A stretch of 64,000 nt of DNA. Origin: Phosphitispora fastidiosa. GTDB lineage: Bacteria > Bacillota > Thermincolia > Thermincolales > UBA2595. A program made the translations under genes and the position numbers. The stretch lies in the NCBI RefSeq assembly GCF_019008365.1, contig NZ_JAHHUL010000001.1, positions 186,001 to 250,000 on the forward strand, in the 5' to 3' direction. Below are positions 1 through 7,648 of the stretch, one piece after another; position 1 is the stretch's first letter, and each line of letters opens with the position of its first letter. The notes below the pieces were generated by a model, which saw only the letters and a program-made list of their open reading frames with translations, did not search any database and was not told where the DNA came from.

Positions 1-280
1 AAGCTCCTGAAGCAGTGTATATCTGTGCAATCTCCAGGTGGTCAAAGCTGCTGCGAATCAGCCCTTTTGACGGTGAGGCTTTTTTGATTTCCGCAATCAG
101 GGCCACCTCTCCATCCTTTCTCAATCCAGAGGCAAACTCTGCCTGCTGGCCATATTGTCCGGTCCCGTTTTGAATTAAAAGGCCGCACTTTACCTTAAGT
201 TCAGCAAAAGGGACAAGCCGCTTCATTTCGTCCAGTTCAAGTTTTTTTTGAGCAACTATTCTATCAAGAATCACTGTCAT
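1..280 (-). CDS. trpC: Indole-3-glycerol phosphate synthase, N-terminal part (cut by window edge)
   Basis: The first ~93 codons of TrpC, which converts carboxyphenylamino-deoxyribulose phosphate to indole-3-glycerol phosphate in tryptophan synthesis. The start is ATG at 280, behind an AAAGGTAGG ribosome site. It overlaps the trpD stop by 4 nt (ATGA), so the two are probably translationally coupled. The early TrpC motifs IAEIKKASPSKG and a following acidic/hydrophobic stretch are readable (about residues 60-75); the lysine of that motif belongs to the family's active site. The rest of the gene, and presumably trpF, trpB and trpA, lie beyond the left edge. This small gene is not a complete ORF in the window but is unambiguous. 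Confidence 0.93.
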   Translation of the reverse strand, partial: MTVILDRIVAQKKLELDEMKRLVPFAELKVKCGLLIQNGTGQYGQQAEFASGLRKDGEVALIAEIKKASPSKGLIRSSFDHLEIAQIYTASGA

Positions 281-1323
281 CCTACCTTTGCTGTAGTCAT
301 ATCCGTACCTGTAAATGAATTGCTGAATTCCTTCAGCTCATTAAGCTTTCTCAGGGCCGCCCCGGAGTCAATTATCATAGCAGCCTGTTGAATTCCTTCT
401 GCAATTGACGGCACAGCGCCTGCAGCCAACAGGGCTACAGCTGAATTGAGCAGCACAATATCCCTCTTGGGACCGGTTTCGCCGCTCAGAATCCTAAGAG
501 TGATGACAGCATTCTCCTCTGCTGTGCCACCCTTGAGATCCTCTATTGCAGCATAATTGATGCCATATTCTTTGGGATCGAGGTCATAGGTGACCACAGT
601 CCCATCTCTGACTTCACTCACCCTGCTCGGCCCAATAATAGATATTTCATCAAGCCCTCCAGCGCCGTGAACCACAAATGCCGTTCTGGTGCCAAGATTG
701 GCCAGAACACCAGCCATTACCTCGGTCAGGGCCGGGTCATAGACCCCAAGTATCTGTACCTGGGCTCCGGCCGGATTTGTCAGGGGCCCCAGGATATTGA
801 AAACTGTCCTGATCCCGATTTCCCTCCTGGGACCGATGGCATATTTCATCGCCCCGTGGAGTGCAGGGGCAAACAGGAAACCGATTCCGGCCCGGTCGAT
901 ACAATCCCCGGCCTGTTCCGGCGTCAGATTGATATTTATCCCCAGAGCTTCCAGCACATCAGCGCTCCCGCTCCGGCTGGAAACCGAGCGGTTGCCGTGC
1001 TTAGCCACCGGGATTCCGGCGCCTGCGATAACAAACGCCACCGTTGTGGAAATATTAAAGGTATGGGAACCGTCGCCACCGGTCCCACAGGTATCCACCA
1101 CAAACGGATGTCCTGTCCTCACAGGGGTGGCCTTGTTGCGCATCACCCGTGCAAACCCGGTAATCTCGGCAACAGTTTCCCCCTTAATCCTGAGAGCCGT
1201 AATCAATGCAGCTATCTGGGCATCTGTGGCCTTTCCGCTCATAACCTCTTCCATCAGCACAACAGCCTCTTCCTCACTCAGGTTCTGACCATCGACAATC
1301 CGGTCAATTGCATTCTTAATCAT
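277..1323 (-). CDS. trpD: Anthranilate phosphoribosyltransferase
   Basis: TrpD (348 aa, normal length) transfers phosphoribose from PRPP to anthranilate, the second step of tryptophan synthesis from chorismate. It shows the PRPP-binding GTGGDG motif (about residues 80-85) and the KHGNRSVSSRSGSADVLE block (about 108-125) that binds anthranilate and phosphate, with an N-terminal helical domain as in the nucleoside phosphorylase type III fold. It lies between trpG and trpC. Unlike trpE-trpG and trpD-trpC, which touch or overlap, trpD is separated from trpG by 248 nt, and that gap holds a large inverted repeat (1427-1589). Confidence 0.97.
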   Translation of the reverse strand: MIKNAIDRIVDGQNLSEEEAVVLMEEVMSGKATDAQIAALITALRIKGETVAEITGFARVMRNKATPVRTGHPFVVDTCGTGGDGSHTFNISTTVAFVIAGAGIPVAKHGNRSVSSRSGSADVLEALGININLTPEQAGDCIDRAGIGFLFAPALHGAMKYAIGPRREIGIRTVFNILGPLTNPAGAQVQILGVYDPALTEVMAGVLANLGTRTAFVVHGAGGLDEISIIGPSRVSEVRDGTVVTYDLDPKEYGINYAAIEDLKGGTAEENAVITLRILSGETGPKRDIVLLNSAVALLAAGAVPSIAEGIQQAAMIIDSGAALRKLNELKEFSNSFTGTDMTTAKVG

Positions 1324-1426
1324 CTCATCTCTCCTCCTCTAAGCTATACTCGACATAATTCCCTTATGTTGAAGATTCTGTGCCTTAGACCCTTATTTAT
1401 GCCTTGGACCTGTTTTATTTTTTATT

Positions 1427-1589
1427 ATGGGCTCTGGAAATGACCGTGGAATATGGTGAGGTATTGTATAAGATTTTCCTTGCCCTGCCTTGTTGCCGGA
1501 GAGTGGCAGCTTAGACTCATAGGCGGCAGGGCGGAAAATCGTTACAATAGCTCACCATATTCCATTCCCGGTCATTTCCCATAGCCCAT
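1427..1589. repeat. Structured inverted repeat, family A copy 1 (inside trp operon)
   Basis: Two arms of about 60 nt are near-perfect inverted repeats: the left arm (1427-1489) and the right arm (1532-1589) share GGAAATGACCG, TGGAATATGGTGAG, TATTGTA, GATTTTCC and GCCCTGCC in opposite orientation. About 40 nt lie between them, including CTCATAGGCGG. A second copy at 45052-45363 has the same arm plan and the same central CTCATAGGCGG, with matching changes in both arms. The right arm covers the last codons and stop of trpG. It has no ORF, so it could be a MITE-like element or a structured RNA; its placement between trpG and trpD could affect processing or termination of the trp mRNA. Confidence 0.8.
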
Positions 1590-2147
1590 ATTGAGAAAAT
1601 TCTTCAACAATGTCTTGCCATGCTCGGTAAGGATGGATTCGGGGTGGAACTGGACTCCCTCGACAATAAGCTCTTTGTGCCGCAGTCCCATAATCTCACC
1701 CTCTTCGGTCCAGGCGCTTATTTCAAAACATTCCGGAAGTGATTCCCGCTCCACAATCAGGGAATGATATCTGGTGGCAGTAAATGGTGAAGGCAGGCCG
1801 GCAAATACAGATTTCCCGTCATGATGAATAAGTGAGGTCTTTCCGTGCATCAGGTTTTCGGCCCTGATTACCCTGCCTCCGTATACCTGTCCGATTGACT
1901 GGTGCCCCAGGCAGACCCCGAGAATGGGAATCTTCCCGCCAAGCCGTTCAATTAACTCCAGGGATATTCCGGCTTCATTAGGGGTACAGGGCCCAGGTGA
2001 AATAACAATATGTCCCGGATTCAAATCCTCGATTTCGGCAACCGAGATTTTGTCATTGCGGTAAACCCTGATGTCCTCACCCAATTCACCCAGGTACTGC
2101 ACCAGATTAAAGGTAAAGGAATCATAATTGTCTATCATTAATATCAC
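1572..2147 (-). CDS. trpG: Anthranilate synthase glutamine amidotransferase subunit
   Basis: TrpG (191 aa) hydrolyses glutamine and passes ammonia to TrpE for anthranilate formation; the same subunit may serve aminodeoxychorismate synthase, since no separate pabA is seen. Class I amidotransferase motifs are visible: [12 protein letters not shown] at the N-terminus, [12 protein letters not shown], the nucleophile loop [10 protein letters not shown], and the His-Glu pair VQFHPES. I chose GTG at 2147 because it directly follows the trpE stop (TGA-A-GTG) and has GAGGAGG 9 nt upstream; an ATG lies three codons further in. The last codons and stop lie inside the arm of the family A repeat, so the C-terminal end may have been remodelled by it. 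Confidence 0.96.
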   Translation of the reverse strand: MILMIDNYDSFTFNLVQYLGELGEDIRVYRNDKISVAEIEDLNPGHIVISPGPCTPNEAGISLELIERLGGKIPILGVCLGHQSIGQVYGGRVIRAENLMHGKTSLIHHDGKSVFAGLPSPFTATRYHSLIVERESLPECFEISAWTEEGEIMGLRHKELIVEGVQFHPESILTEHGKTLLKNFLNMGYGK

Positions 2148-2148
2148 T

Positions 2149-3612
2149 TCAGCCAACCTCCTCAAGAGTTAGTGTCTCCAGCAGAGCCATGGCTTTATTT
2201 ATGGTTTCCTGATATTCCCTTTCCGGGTCGGAATCGGCAACAATTCCGGCCCCTGCCTGCACATAAGTCATTCCGTTGTGCACCAGGATGGTCCTGATGG
2301 TGATACAGGTATCCATGTTTCCTGTAAAACCAAAATACCCGATAGCCCCGGCATAAACTCCTCTGCGTACGGGTTCCAGTTCCTCAACTATCTCCATGGC
2401 CCGAATTTTGGGCGCTCCGGAAACAGTCCCGGCAGGGAAACAGGCTTTCAGGGCATCAAATACCGTCTTTCCGGGCAGCAGGCGTCCGCTGACAGTTGAC
2501 ACAATGTGCATCACGTGGGAATACCGTTGTACCTCCATAAAGCCATTTATATTAATACTACCATAATCGCAGACCTTCCCCAAGTCATTTCTGCCAAGGT
2601 CTACAAGCATGATGTGTTCAGCTTTTTCCTTCTCGTCTGCCAGCAGTTCGATCCCCAGTGTCTCATCTTCCGCTGCTGTCAAGCCCCTTGGTCTGGTACC
2701 GGCTATAGGACAGGTCTGTACTTGATCGTCTTCCACCCTGACCAGCATCTCCGGGGATGACCCGATGATAACCGTTTCCCCGAAGTTAAGATAATACATG
2801 TATGGCGCCGGGTTTATTGTCCGCAGAGCCCGGTAAATGTCAAAGGGGTCACTCCTGAGCGGTGTTTTCAGCCTCTGGGAAAGCACTACCTGAAAAACAT
2901 CACCGGCCCGGATATATTCTTTGGCCTTTTCAACATGGTTCATAAATTCCTGTTTGGACATATTGGAATCAATTTCACCGGAGCTGCATTTCTTTGCCTG
3001 ACATCTGCCGGTTTTTGCAGGTGCTTTGATGATATTCCGGACATCCCTGATTCTGTTAACGGCATCATTGTATGCAGCTTCAGGTGTTGCTCCCGGCTGG
3101 GTATTGCAGACTATTTTTATCTTGTGCCTGACGTGGTCAAATACCAGCACCAGGCGGGTAATCACAAAATTGCAATCAGGCAGGTCAAGGTCTTTAACCG
3201 TATCTTTGGGGAGATTTTCCAGGTGTCTGACCACATCGTAACCAAAGTAACCGACAGCTCCCCCGTAAAACCTGGGCAGCCCCTCAATTTTAGGCGCCTG
3301 GTAGCGGTCCATTATAAGCTTCAGGATATCCAGCGGGCCCCCGGTGAGCTTCGTCTGAGCGCCATTTTCCTCAACTATTCCGCAGCCATTTTCATACCGG
3401 TAAATCACCATAGGCTCCAGCCCTATAAATGAATACCTGGCGAGGTTTTCGCCACCCTCTACGCTTTCCAGCATATATGTATAATCCTCATGGCAGACCT
3501 TTTTAAAAATGGACACTGTTGTTTCCATATCAACAACCATTTCAGTATAAACGGGAATCAGGTTATATGTCTTACTTAGTTCCAGGTATTCATCACAGCA
3601 AGGATATATCAT
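2149..3612 (-). CDS. trpE: Anthranilate synthase component I
   Basis: TrpE (487 aa from the chosen start) makes anthranilate from chorismate and ammonia supplied by TrpG. The N-terminal domain carries an [16 protein letters not shown] stretch (feedback-site ESxx motif region). The C-terminal chorismate-binding domain shows [50 protein letters not shown] and [13 protein letters not shown]. The upstream in-frame GTG/ATG codons are unlikely because they lie in the terminator leader; ATG at 3612 follows AGGAGGAGAAAGGTGG. It is the first gene of the operon, preceded by an attenuator and an 11-triplet TRAP-type site. Confidence 0.97.
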   Translation of the reverse strand: MIYPCCDEYLELSKTYNLIPVYTEMVVDMETTVSIFKKVCHEDYTYMLESVEGGENLARYSFIGLEPMVIYRYENGCGIVEENGAQTKLTGGPLDILKLIMDRYQAPKIEGLPRFYGGAVGYFGYDVVRHLENLPKDTVKDLDLPDCNFVITRLVLVFDHVRHKIKIVCNTQPGATPEAAYNDAVNRIRDVRNIIKAPAKTGRCQAKKCSSGEIDSNMSKQEFMNHVEKAKEYIRAGDVFQVVLSQRLKTPLRSDPFDIYRALRTINPAPYMYYLNFGETVIIGSSPEMLVRVEDDQVQTCPIAGTRPRGLTAAEDETLGIELLADEKEKAEHIMLVDLGRNDLGKVCDYGSININGFMEVQRYSHVMHIVSTVSGRLLPGKTVFDALKACFPAGTVSGAPKIRAMEIVEELEPVRRGVYAGAIGYFGFTGNMDTCITIRTILVHNGMTYVQAGAGIVADSDPEREYQETINKAMALLETLTLEEVG

Positions 3613-3649
3613 TATTAACGGTCCCCACCTTTCTCCTCCTGAAAAACGC

Positions 3650-3678
3650 AAAAAACCGGTACTCAAATGAGTACCGGT
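3650..3678 (-). terminator. Attenuator terminator in trpE leader
   Basis: Read on the minus strand, a perfect 10-bp stem (ACCGGTACTC / GAGTACCGGT, 4-nt loop ATTT) is followed by six T. It sits only about 40 nt before the trpE start, so it must be conditionally bypassed. The 5' side and loop (ACTCATTT) can instead pair with AGATGAGT at the end of the upstream triplet array (3698-3706), giving a competing antiterminator. Confidence 0.9.
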
Positions 3679-3700
3679 ACATTAACTTTACCCAGCAAAA

Positions 3701-3753
3701 CTCATCTCAGCTCATCTCAGCTCATCTTTTCATTTCTCTGCTCTGCTAAACTA
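3701..3753 (-). promoter_or_regulatory. TRAP-binding site: 11 triplets at 5-nt spacing
   Basis: On the minus strand the leader reads UAG, UAG, GAG, GAG, AUG, AAG, then five GAG, each pair separated by exactly two nt (UU, CA, CA, AA, AA, AU, CU, AU, CU, AU). That is eleven triplets over 53 nt, nine of them (G/U)AG. TRAP (MtrB) is an 11-subunit ring that binds eleven such triplets when loaded with tryptophan. The last triplets also form the antiterminator with the downstream terminator loop, so TRAP binding would free the terminator and stop trp transcription. The mtrB gene itself is not in the window. Confidence 0.9.
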
Positions 3754-3812
3754 AACCTTCTGATAAAGCAACTATTCTAATAAGCAACTGTTCTAAAACT
3801 GCTATTGTATAC

Positions 3813-3842
3813 AATATATCACAGACAAATTTGTGGTGTCAA
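3813..3842 (-). promoter_or_regulatory. Sigma-A type promoter of the trp operon
   Basis: TTGACA (3842-3837) and TATATT (3818-3813) are separated by 18 nt on the minus strand, just after the aroH stop. The predicted transcript start near 3805 gives a leader of about 190 nt before trpE. Between promoter and triplet array lies a 16-17 nt direct repeat (about 3766-3797, AGTTGCTTTAT / AGTTGCTTATT), which carries further NAG triplets in pairs. Confidence 0.75.
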
Positions 3843-3847
3843 TGGTT

Positions 3848-4222
3848 TTATTTCTCCATCAGGTCAGACCTCAGTGCTGCGGCCTCACCCAGGTACTGGT
3901 GCTTTATCTCCGCCTGGGTCTTAGTTGTATTAACATGCATCAGAACCCTTATCAGCCTGGGCATTCTACCGGGTACATCGATTTCCCTGGCACACAGCAG
4001 CGGCACCAGTGTCCACCCCATTCTCCTGGCCGCAGTGGCCGGAAATTCGGCATTCAGGTCCGGAGTAGTGGTTAAAAAAACACTGGCAATATCCTCGGTG
4101 TTTATCCCATTTTCCTCAACAATTCTCCTGAGAAGCTCCTCGGTCCCTCTAAATATTTCTTCAGCCGTATTCTCCCCAACCGCAATCGCTCCCCTAATAC
4201 CGCGAACCAATTTCTCTCCCAT
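3848..4222 (-). CDS. aroH: Monofunctional chorismate mutase, AroH type
   Basis: AroH (124 aa; B. subtilis AroH is about 127) rearranges chorismate to prephenate, the branch toward phenylalanine and tyrosine. The family plan is clear: VRGIRGAIAVGENTAEEI at the N-terminus, TPDLNAEFPATAARRMGW in the middle, and a C-terminal VNT-x-HQYLGEAAALRSDL. The conserved Arg near residue 5 and the A-R-x-M/LGW block are active-site positions in this trimeric fold. ATG 4222 is preferred over 4231 because AAGGAGG lies 9 nt upstream of it. It directly precedes the trp promoter and follows a HutP-family gene by 37 nt, so a hutP-aroH transcript may read toward trp. Confidence 0.93.
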   Translation of the reverse strand: MGEKLVRGIRGAIAVGENTAEEIFRGTEELLRRIVEENGINTEDIASVFLTTTPDLNAEFPATAARRMGWTLVPLLCAREIDVPGRMPRLIRVLMHVNTTKTQAEIKHQYLGEAAALRSDLMEK

Positions 4223-4259
4223 AAATACCATCCTCCTTGATGCTTTGCTTTATTAATTA

Positions 4260-4679
4260 CTACGACACAGCGCGATGTCCCAATCCGATCGATACCTCGT
4301 CCAAATGCAGGAGCCCGATACCAAAAAACACGGCGACAGTTATGTGGTCATTCTGATGGGCAATCCCTATTTTCCCGCCGACATTCAACCCGATAGCCTT
4401 TGGCATGATTTGGCTCAAGGCCTCCCTGGTAGCCCCGGCTACTGCCCCTTCATCGGTATGGGTATCTTTGATAACTCCCTCTCTCTTGGCAGCCACCACT
4501 GCTCTCTCTACGATCTTCTTAACTGAGGTAATAAATTCCCCGCCGTAATCAACGGCAGCGGTCTTTATCCCTTCGGTAGCATATCTCTTCTGCAGGGCCT
4601 TCTCTTCCTCCCTGCTTTCTGTAAGGGCCATTTTTATAGCCACTCCTGCAGTTTTTCTGCTCCCGGTATGGTTTGACAC
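4260..4679 (-). CDS. HutP-family RNA-binding antiterminator
   Basis: A 139-aa protein that I recognise as HutP-family: VAIKMALTESREEEK at the N-terminus, an AVDYGGEFITSVKKIVERAVVAAKREGVI helix region, THTDEGAVAGATREAL, and a C-terminal ITVAVFFGIG...EVSIGLGHRAV. In B. subtilis, HutP is a hexamer that binds NAG-containing RNA with L-histidine and Mg2+; the His of the THTDEG segment and the final GLGHR His fit two of its metal-binding histidines. No histidine-degradation gene is present; it lies before aroH and the trp operon instead. The start is GTG 4679 with AGGGGG 8 nt upstream. The target and ligand are unknown. Confidence 0.8.
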   Translation of the reverse strand: MSNHTGSRKTAGVAIKMALTESREEEKALQKRYATEGIKTAAVDYGGEFITSVKKIVERAVVAAKREGVIKDTHTDEGAVAGATREALSQIMPKAIGLNVGGKIGIAHQNDHITVAVFFGIGLLHLDEVSIGLGHRAVS

Positions 4680-4693
4680 CTATAATTCCCCCT

Positions 4694-4723
4694 AATTAAA
4701 ATACTCCCCGGAAGGGGAGTATT
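4694..4723 (-). terminator. Hairpin with U-run in hutP-like leader (attenuator or terminator)
   Basis: A perfect stem AATACTCCCC/GGGGAGTATT with loop TTCC (minus strand) runs into TTTTAATT, ending about 15 nt before the HutP-family start. It lies downstream of a good promoter (4771-4799), so it can act as an attenuator for hutP-aroH; it could also serve as terminator of the DUF502 operon ending at 4804. Confidence 0.7.
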
Positions 4724-4770
4724 CTGGTTTCCCTTGATTCCCGAACTGCCTTGCTGCCTGTTTTATTACA

Positions 4771-4799
4771 ATTATAATACATGGTTTTTTAAAATGCAA
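4771..4799 (-). promoter_or_regulatory. Promoter of hutP-like gene and aroH
   Basis: TTGCAT (4799-4794) and a perfect TATAAT (4776-4771) are spaced 17 nt on the minus strand. The transcript would start near 4765 and carry, before the leader hairpin, a short cluster of NAG triplets (ACAGGCAGCAAGGCAG, about 4746-4761). Confidence 0.75.
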
Positions 4800-4803
4800 T
4801 CAA

Positions 4804-5355
4804 TCAGGCTTTTTTGCCGCCGGATACCCCTCCGGAAACAAGAAATGCCATCACATCGGCGCTGTCTGCATTTAGGGGCATAATCCGTTCTCTGGGCAAA
4901 ACCAGCAGGTTTCCGGCAAAGTTATATGACTGGGGCAGGTAAACGGCAGCATAATCATTGAGCCCCAGGTTATCCAGACTTTCCTTTGTGATGAAACCGA
5001 TCACCTTCACCGCGCCGTCTCCGGAAAGGCTGACTGCAACCGGTTTGTCAAAGCTCTTCTTGTCACCGACAAAAGCCCCGATTAGATCCTTGATGGAACC
5101 ATACAGCAGTTTAACCAGCGGCAGCCTGGTAAACAGCCTTTCAACCAGTTCAAAGAGCTTTTTAGTGAAGATGTTTGAGGCCAAAAAGCCGATCAGGGTT
5201 ATTATAGCAACAGTAACCAAAAAACCTAAACCGGGAATGGGAATCCTCAACAGTCCGTCAATTTTTTTGAACAGGACAAAAACTATGTACAGGGAAAGCG
5301 CCACCGGCATCAGGATAATCAAACCTTCAAAGAAGTATTTGGCAATGCGTTTCAT
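4804..5355 (-). CDS. DUF502 family membrane protein
   Basis: A 183-aa protein with two N-terminal membrane segments (about residues 10-28 and 42-62) followed by a soluble domain. The pattern FFEGLIILMPVALSLYIVF, then ...LIGFLASNIFTKKLFE, LFTRLPLVKLLYGSIKDLIGAF and the IGFITKESL / VYLPQSYNFAGNLLVLPRE blocks match DUF502 proteins, whose biochemical role is unknown. It is the last gene of a minus-strand run with a small membrane protein and a flavoprotein, 23 nt after the former. The start ATG 5355 has an AAAGGAGA site upstream. Confidence 0.85.
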   Translation of the reverse strand: MKRIAKYFFEGLIILMPVALSLYIVFVLFKKIDGLLRIPIPGLGFLVTVAIITLIGFLASNIFTKKLFELVERLFTRLPLVKLLYGSIKDLIGAFVGDKKSFDKPVAVSLSGDGAVKVIGFITKESLDNLGLNDYAAVYLPQSYNFAGNLLVLPRERIMPLNADSADVMAFLVSGGVSGGKKA

Positions 5356-5378
5356 TTCCGGTCAACTCCAGTCTCCTT

Positions 5379-5708
5379 TTAATTGGAACCCTGTTTCAGG
5401 GTCGAATAATTCATTACCCAGTATATAAACATTCCAATTACAGGCAGTGAGAATGCTGCTGCCCCCCACATCACCGGGGTTAGTCCCAACGCTGACCGTT
5501 TCAGGGTCCTGGCATCCTTGTAGACAATAATACTTAGCGCAACATGTGTCGCTGTCAAGATTAACAGCCATAAATAGAACAACACCACATAAAAACCTAA
5601 TCTGGTCAAAACGGTATTTACCCCCTTTTCTGCAACAGGCTTTGATGAGATATTCAACGCCTGAGGCGGTTTTCCTGCCCGCTGTAATCTAAAGGAAGGT
5701 CCCCTCAT
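5379..5708 (-). CDS. Small membrane protein, unknown function
   Basis: A 109-aa protein with a basic N-terminal segment of about 35 residues and then two or three hydrophobic segments (about 38-58, 78-98). The start ATG 5708 overlaps the stop of the upstream flavoprotein gene as ATGA, which supports it; no better internal start is visible, because the valine before NTVLTRLG is a GTA codon. I do not recognise the family. The short phospholipase-D-nuclease-like or YkyA-like membrane proteins of similar layout are possible but unproven. It is cotranscribed with DUF502. Confidence 0.65.
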   Translation of the reverse strand: MRGPSFRLQRAGKPPQALNISSKPVAEKGVNTVLTRLGFYVVLFYLWLLILTATHVALSIIVYKDARTLKRSALGLTPVMWGAAAFSLPVIGMFIYWVMNYSTLKQGSN

Positions 5709-6940
5709 CCTCCGGCAGCGTTAATGCCTGCCAGGAAACCCATACTGAAGGCTGCCTGCAGGTTGTAACCACCGGTATACCCGTCCACATCAACAACTTC
5801 CCCTGCCGGGAAAAGTCCTTTAATTAGTTTAGACTCCATAGTCTTGGGGTTTATCTCCTTAACCGAAATCCCTCCCGCGGTGACAATTGCCTCTGCAAGG
5901 GGCCGCAGACCCCTGATGTTCAATGTCAGCCCCTGTAAGAGTCTGACCAGTCCCAGTCTCTCTTCACGAGTTATCTGATGGACCGGCTTTTCCCCGGAAA
6001 TCCCCGACAATTTTATGATAACCGGAATCAATGACTTTGGCAGCAGTTCTCCCAGAGAATTTTTGTACTGCTTTCGTAAAAGTCCGCTAAAATCCCGCTG
6101 TATTCTGGAGTCAAGCTGTTCCGGTGACAGGGCGGGTTTAAGGTTTATGGTGAGCGCAGCCCGGCCCCCTTTTTCCAGTAAACCGGCAGCAATCCTGCTG
6201 AGAGTCAGGATAACAGGTCCGGAGACTCCGAAATGGGTAAACAGCATCTCTCCAAATTCTGCGGCAGCTTTACCTCCTTCATAAACAACAGTAGCCTCAA
6301 CGTTCTTCAAAGCAAGGCCCTGAAGCTCTTTAACCCATTCCTCTTCCGTTTCCAGAGGTATCAGCGATGGCTTAAGAGGTACTATAGTATGACCGAGCGC
6401 CGCAGCCATCCTGTAACCGTCCCCTGTGGAACCGGTGCCCGGATAGGAGGCGCCCCCCGCGGCCAGGATAACCGCATCACAACTCAGCAGGGAACCGTTC
6501 TTTAACTTGACTGCGGTTACCTGTTGATTCTCTGCCAAAATACCGGTGACACCTGCATTGTATCTGAATTCAACCCCTTTGGAGACACAGTAATTAACCA
6601 GGGTCTCCACTACATCCTGGGCCTTGTCAGAAACAGGGAATACCCTTCCACCCCGTTCCTCCTTTGTCGGCAAACCGTTTTCATTTAGAAAGGAAATCAA
6701 ATCCCAGTTGCCGAACTTGGAGAAAGCGCTGTAAAGGAACTGCCCATTGCCCGGAATGTTTTTGATCAATTCCCTGATTTCATCGGTATTGGTGATATTA
6801 CAACGGCCTTTTCCGGTTATCAGCAGTTTTCTGCCCGGCCGGTCGTTTTTTTCCAGGACAGTTACTTCTGCTCCGTTTGCAGCAGCCTGTCCTGCTGCCA
6901 TCAAACCGGCAGCTCCTGCCCCGATAACTATTACCTTCAT
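5705..6940 (-). CDS. NAD(P)/FAD-dependent oxidoreductase, HI0933/BaiN (YhiN) family
   Basis: A 411-aa flavoprotein. The N-terminal dinucleotide-binding motif GAGAAGLMAAGQAA binds FAD. The family's RPGRKLLITGKGRCNITN motif follows at about residues 40-57, then GGASYPGTGSTGDGYRMA (about 165-182) and a C-terminal TAGGISVKEINPKTMESK ... GLFPAGEVVDVDGYTGGYN. These are diagnostic for the HI0933-like family; some members are described as bile-acid-related or rRNA-modifying reductases, but the substrate here is not evident. It follows lrgB by 12 nt, and its stop overlaps the next gene. Confidence 0.9.
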   Translation of the reverse strand: MKVIVIGAGAAGLMAAGQAAANGAEVTVLEKNDRPGRKLLITGKGRCNITNTDEIRELIKNIPGNGQFLYSAFSKFGNWDLISFLNENGLPTKEERGGRVFPVSDKAQDVVETLVNYCVSKGVEFRYNAGVTGILAENQQVTAVKLKNGSLLSCDAVILAAGGASYPGTGSTGDGYRMAAALGHTIVPLKPSLIPLETEEEWVKELQGLALKNVEATVVYEGGKAAAEFGEMLFTHFGVSGPVILTLSRIAAGLLEKGGRAALTINLKPALSPEQLDSRIQRDFSGLLRKQYKNSLGELLPKSLIPVIIKLSGISGEKPVHQITREERLGLVRLLQGLTLNIRGLRPLAEAIVTAGGISVKEINPKTMESKLIKGLFPAGEVVDVDGYTGGYNLQAAFSMGFLAGINAAGG

Positions 6941-6952
6941 GATACACCATCC

Positions 6953-7648
6953 TTAGATTAACCATTTGACGATATATGGAGCCAGCAGAGCGGTTACCAG
7001 CCCGGTCAGCACTATGGCAGCGCCGCTCATGGAGCCTTCTGTTTCACCAATCTGGATGGCCCTGGAGGTTCCTCCGGCATGTGAGGCGGTACCTATTCCG
7101 ATACCAACAGCTATCTTGCTCTTAATTCCCGCCAGTTTCATAACCTCAGCCCCGATAACGCCGCCGAAAATCCCGGTTATGGCTACAGCCATCACTATTA
7201 TTTTATCGTTCCCGCCTAAAATACCGGTTATACCAATAGCGATAGGCATGGTGGTCGATTTAGCCGCAATTGAGAGGAGGGTTTCTTTGCCGGCCCCCAG
7301 CGCCTTAGCGATGAAAATCGTACTGACTATTGCAGTTATGCTGCCTGTAATGACTCCAACAGAAATGCCCTTCAAATTTGACTTGATGTTTGGCAGCTGC
7401 TTGTATAAAGGAACTCCTAAGGCCACCGTTGCCGGGCCCAGGAGAAAAGTTATCATATCCCCTCCCTGTGAATAGACGGCATAATCAATTTTGGCATAAT
7501 GCAATATATAGATGACAATTACTGTAGCCAGGATCAGGGGATTAAAAAGAAAAAAATGGAATCTCCTGTATAGTCTATTCACAAGCAGGTAAACAACAAG
7601 GGTAACTGTTATCTGGATTAACGGTTCCCTAAGAAGGCTGTTTAACAT
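6953..7648 (-). CDS. lrgB: LrgB/CidB-like membrane protein
   Basis: A 231-aa very hydrophobic protein with about 6-8 membrane segments. The LrgB pattern is clear: TFLLGPATVALGVPLYKQ, SIAAKSTTMPIAIGI, GIFGGVIGAEVMKLAGI and GIGTASHAGGTSRAIQIGETEGSMSG. With LrgA it forms a two-component membrane system studied as an antiholin-like or pyruvate-linked transporter; no lytR/lytS regulator is visible here. I chose ATG 7648 (GGGGGCGGAAGA upstream) over 7666; it starts inside the end of lrgA, so the two overlap. Confidence 0.92.
   Translation of the reverse strand: MLNSLLREPLIQITVTLVVYLLVNRLYRRFHFFLFNPLILATVIVIYILHYAKIDYAVYSQGGDMITFLLGPATVALGVPLYKQLPNIKSNLKGISVGVITGSITAIVSTIFIAKALGAGKETLLSIAAKSTTMPIAIGITGILGGNDKIIVMAVAITGIFGGVIGAEVMKLAGIKSKIAVGIGIGTASHAGGTSRAIQIGETEGSMSGAAIVLTGLVTALLAPYIVKWLI

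Noticed and set aside
667-1443. Long plus-strand open frame opposite trpD
   Set aside because: It is antisense to a clear trpD with family motifs and has no ribosome site or recognisable product.
3610-3810. Classical trp leader-peptide attenuation
   Set aside because: The only short ATG frame (ATG AAA AGA TGA) has no Trp codons, whereas an 11-triplet TRAP array is present.
4700-4723. Plain terminator only
   Set aside because: It could be one, but a strong promoter lies upstream of it on the same strand, so I list it as attenuator or terminator.
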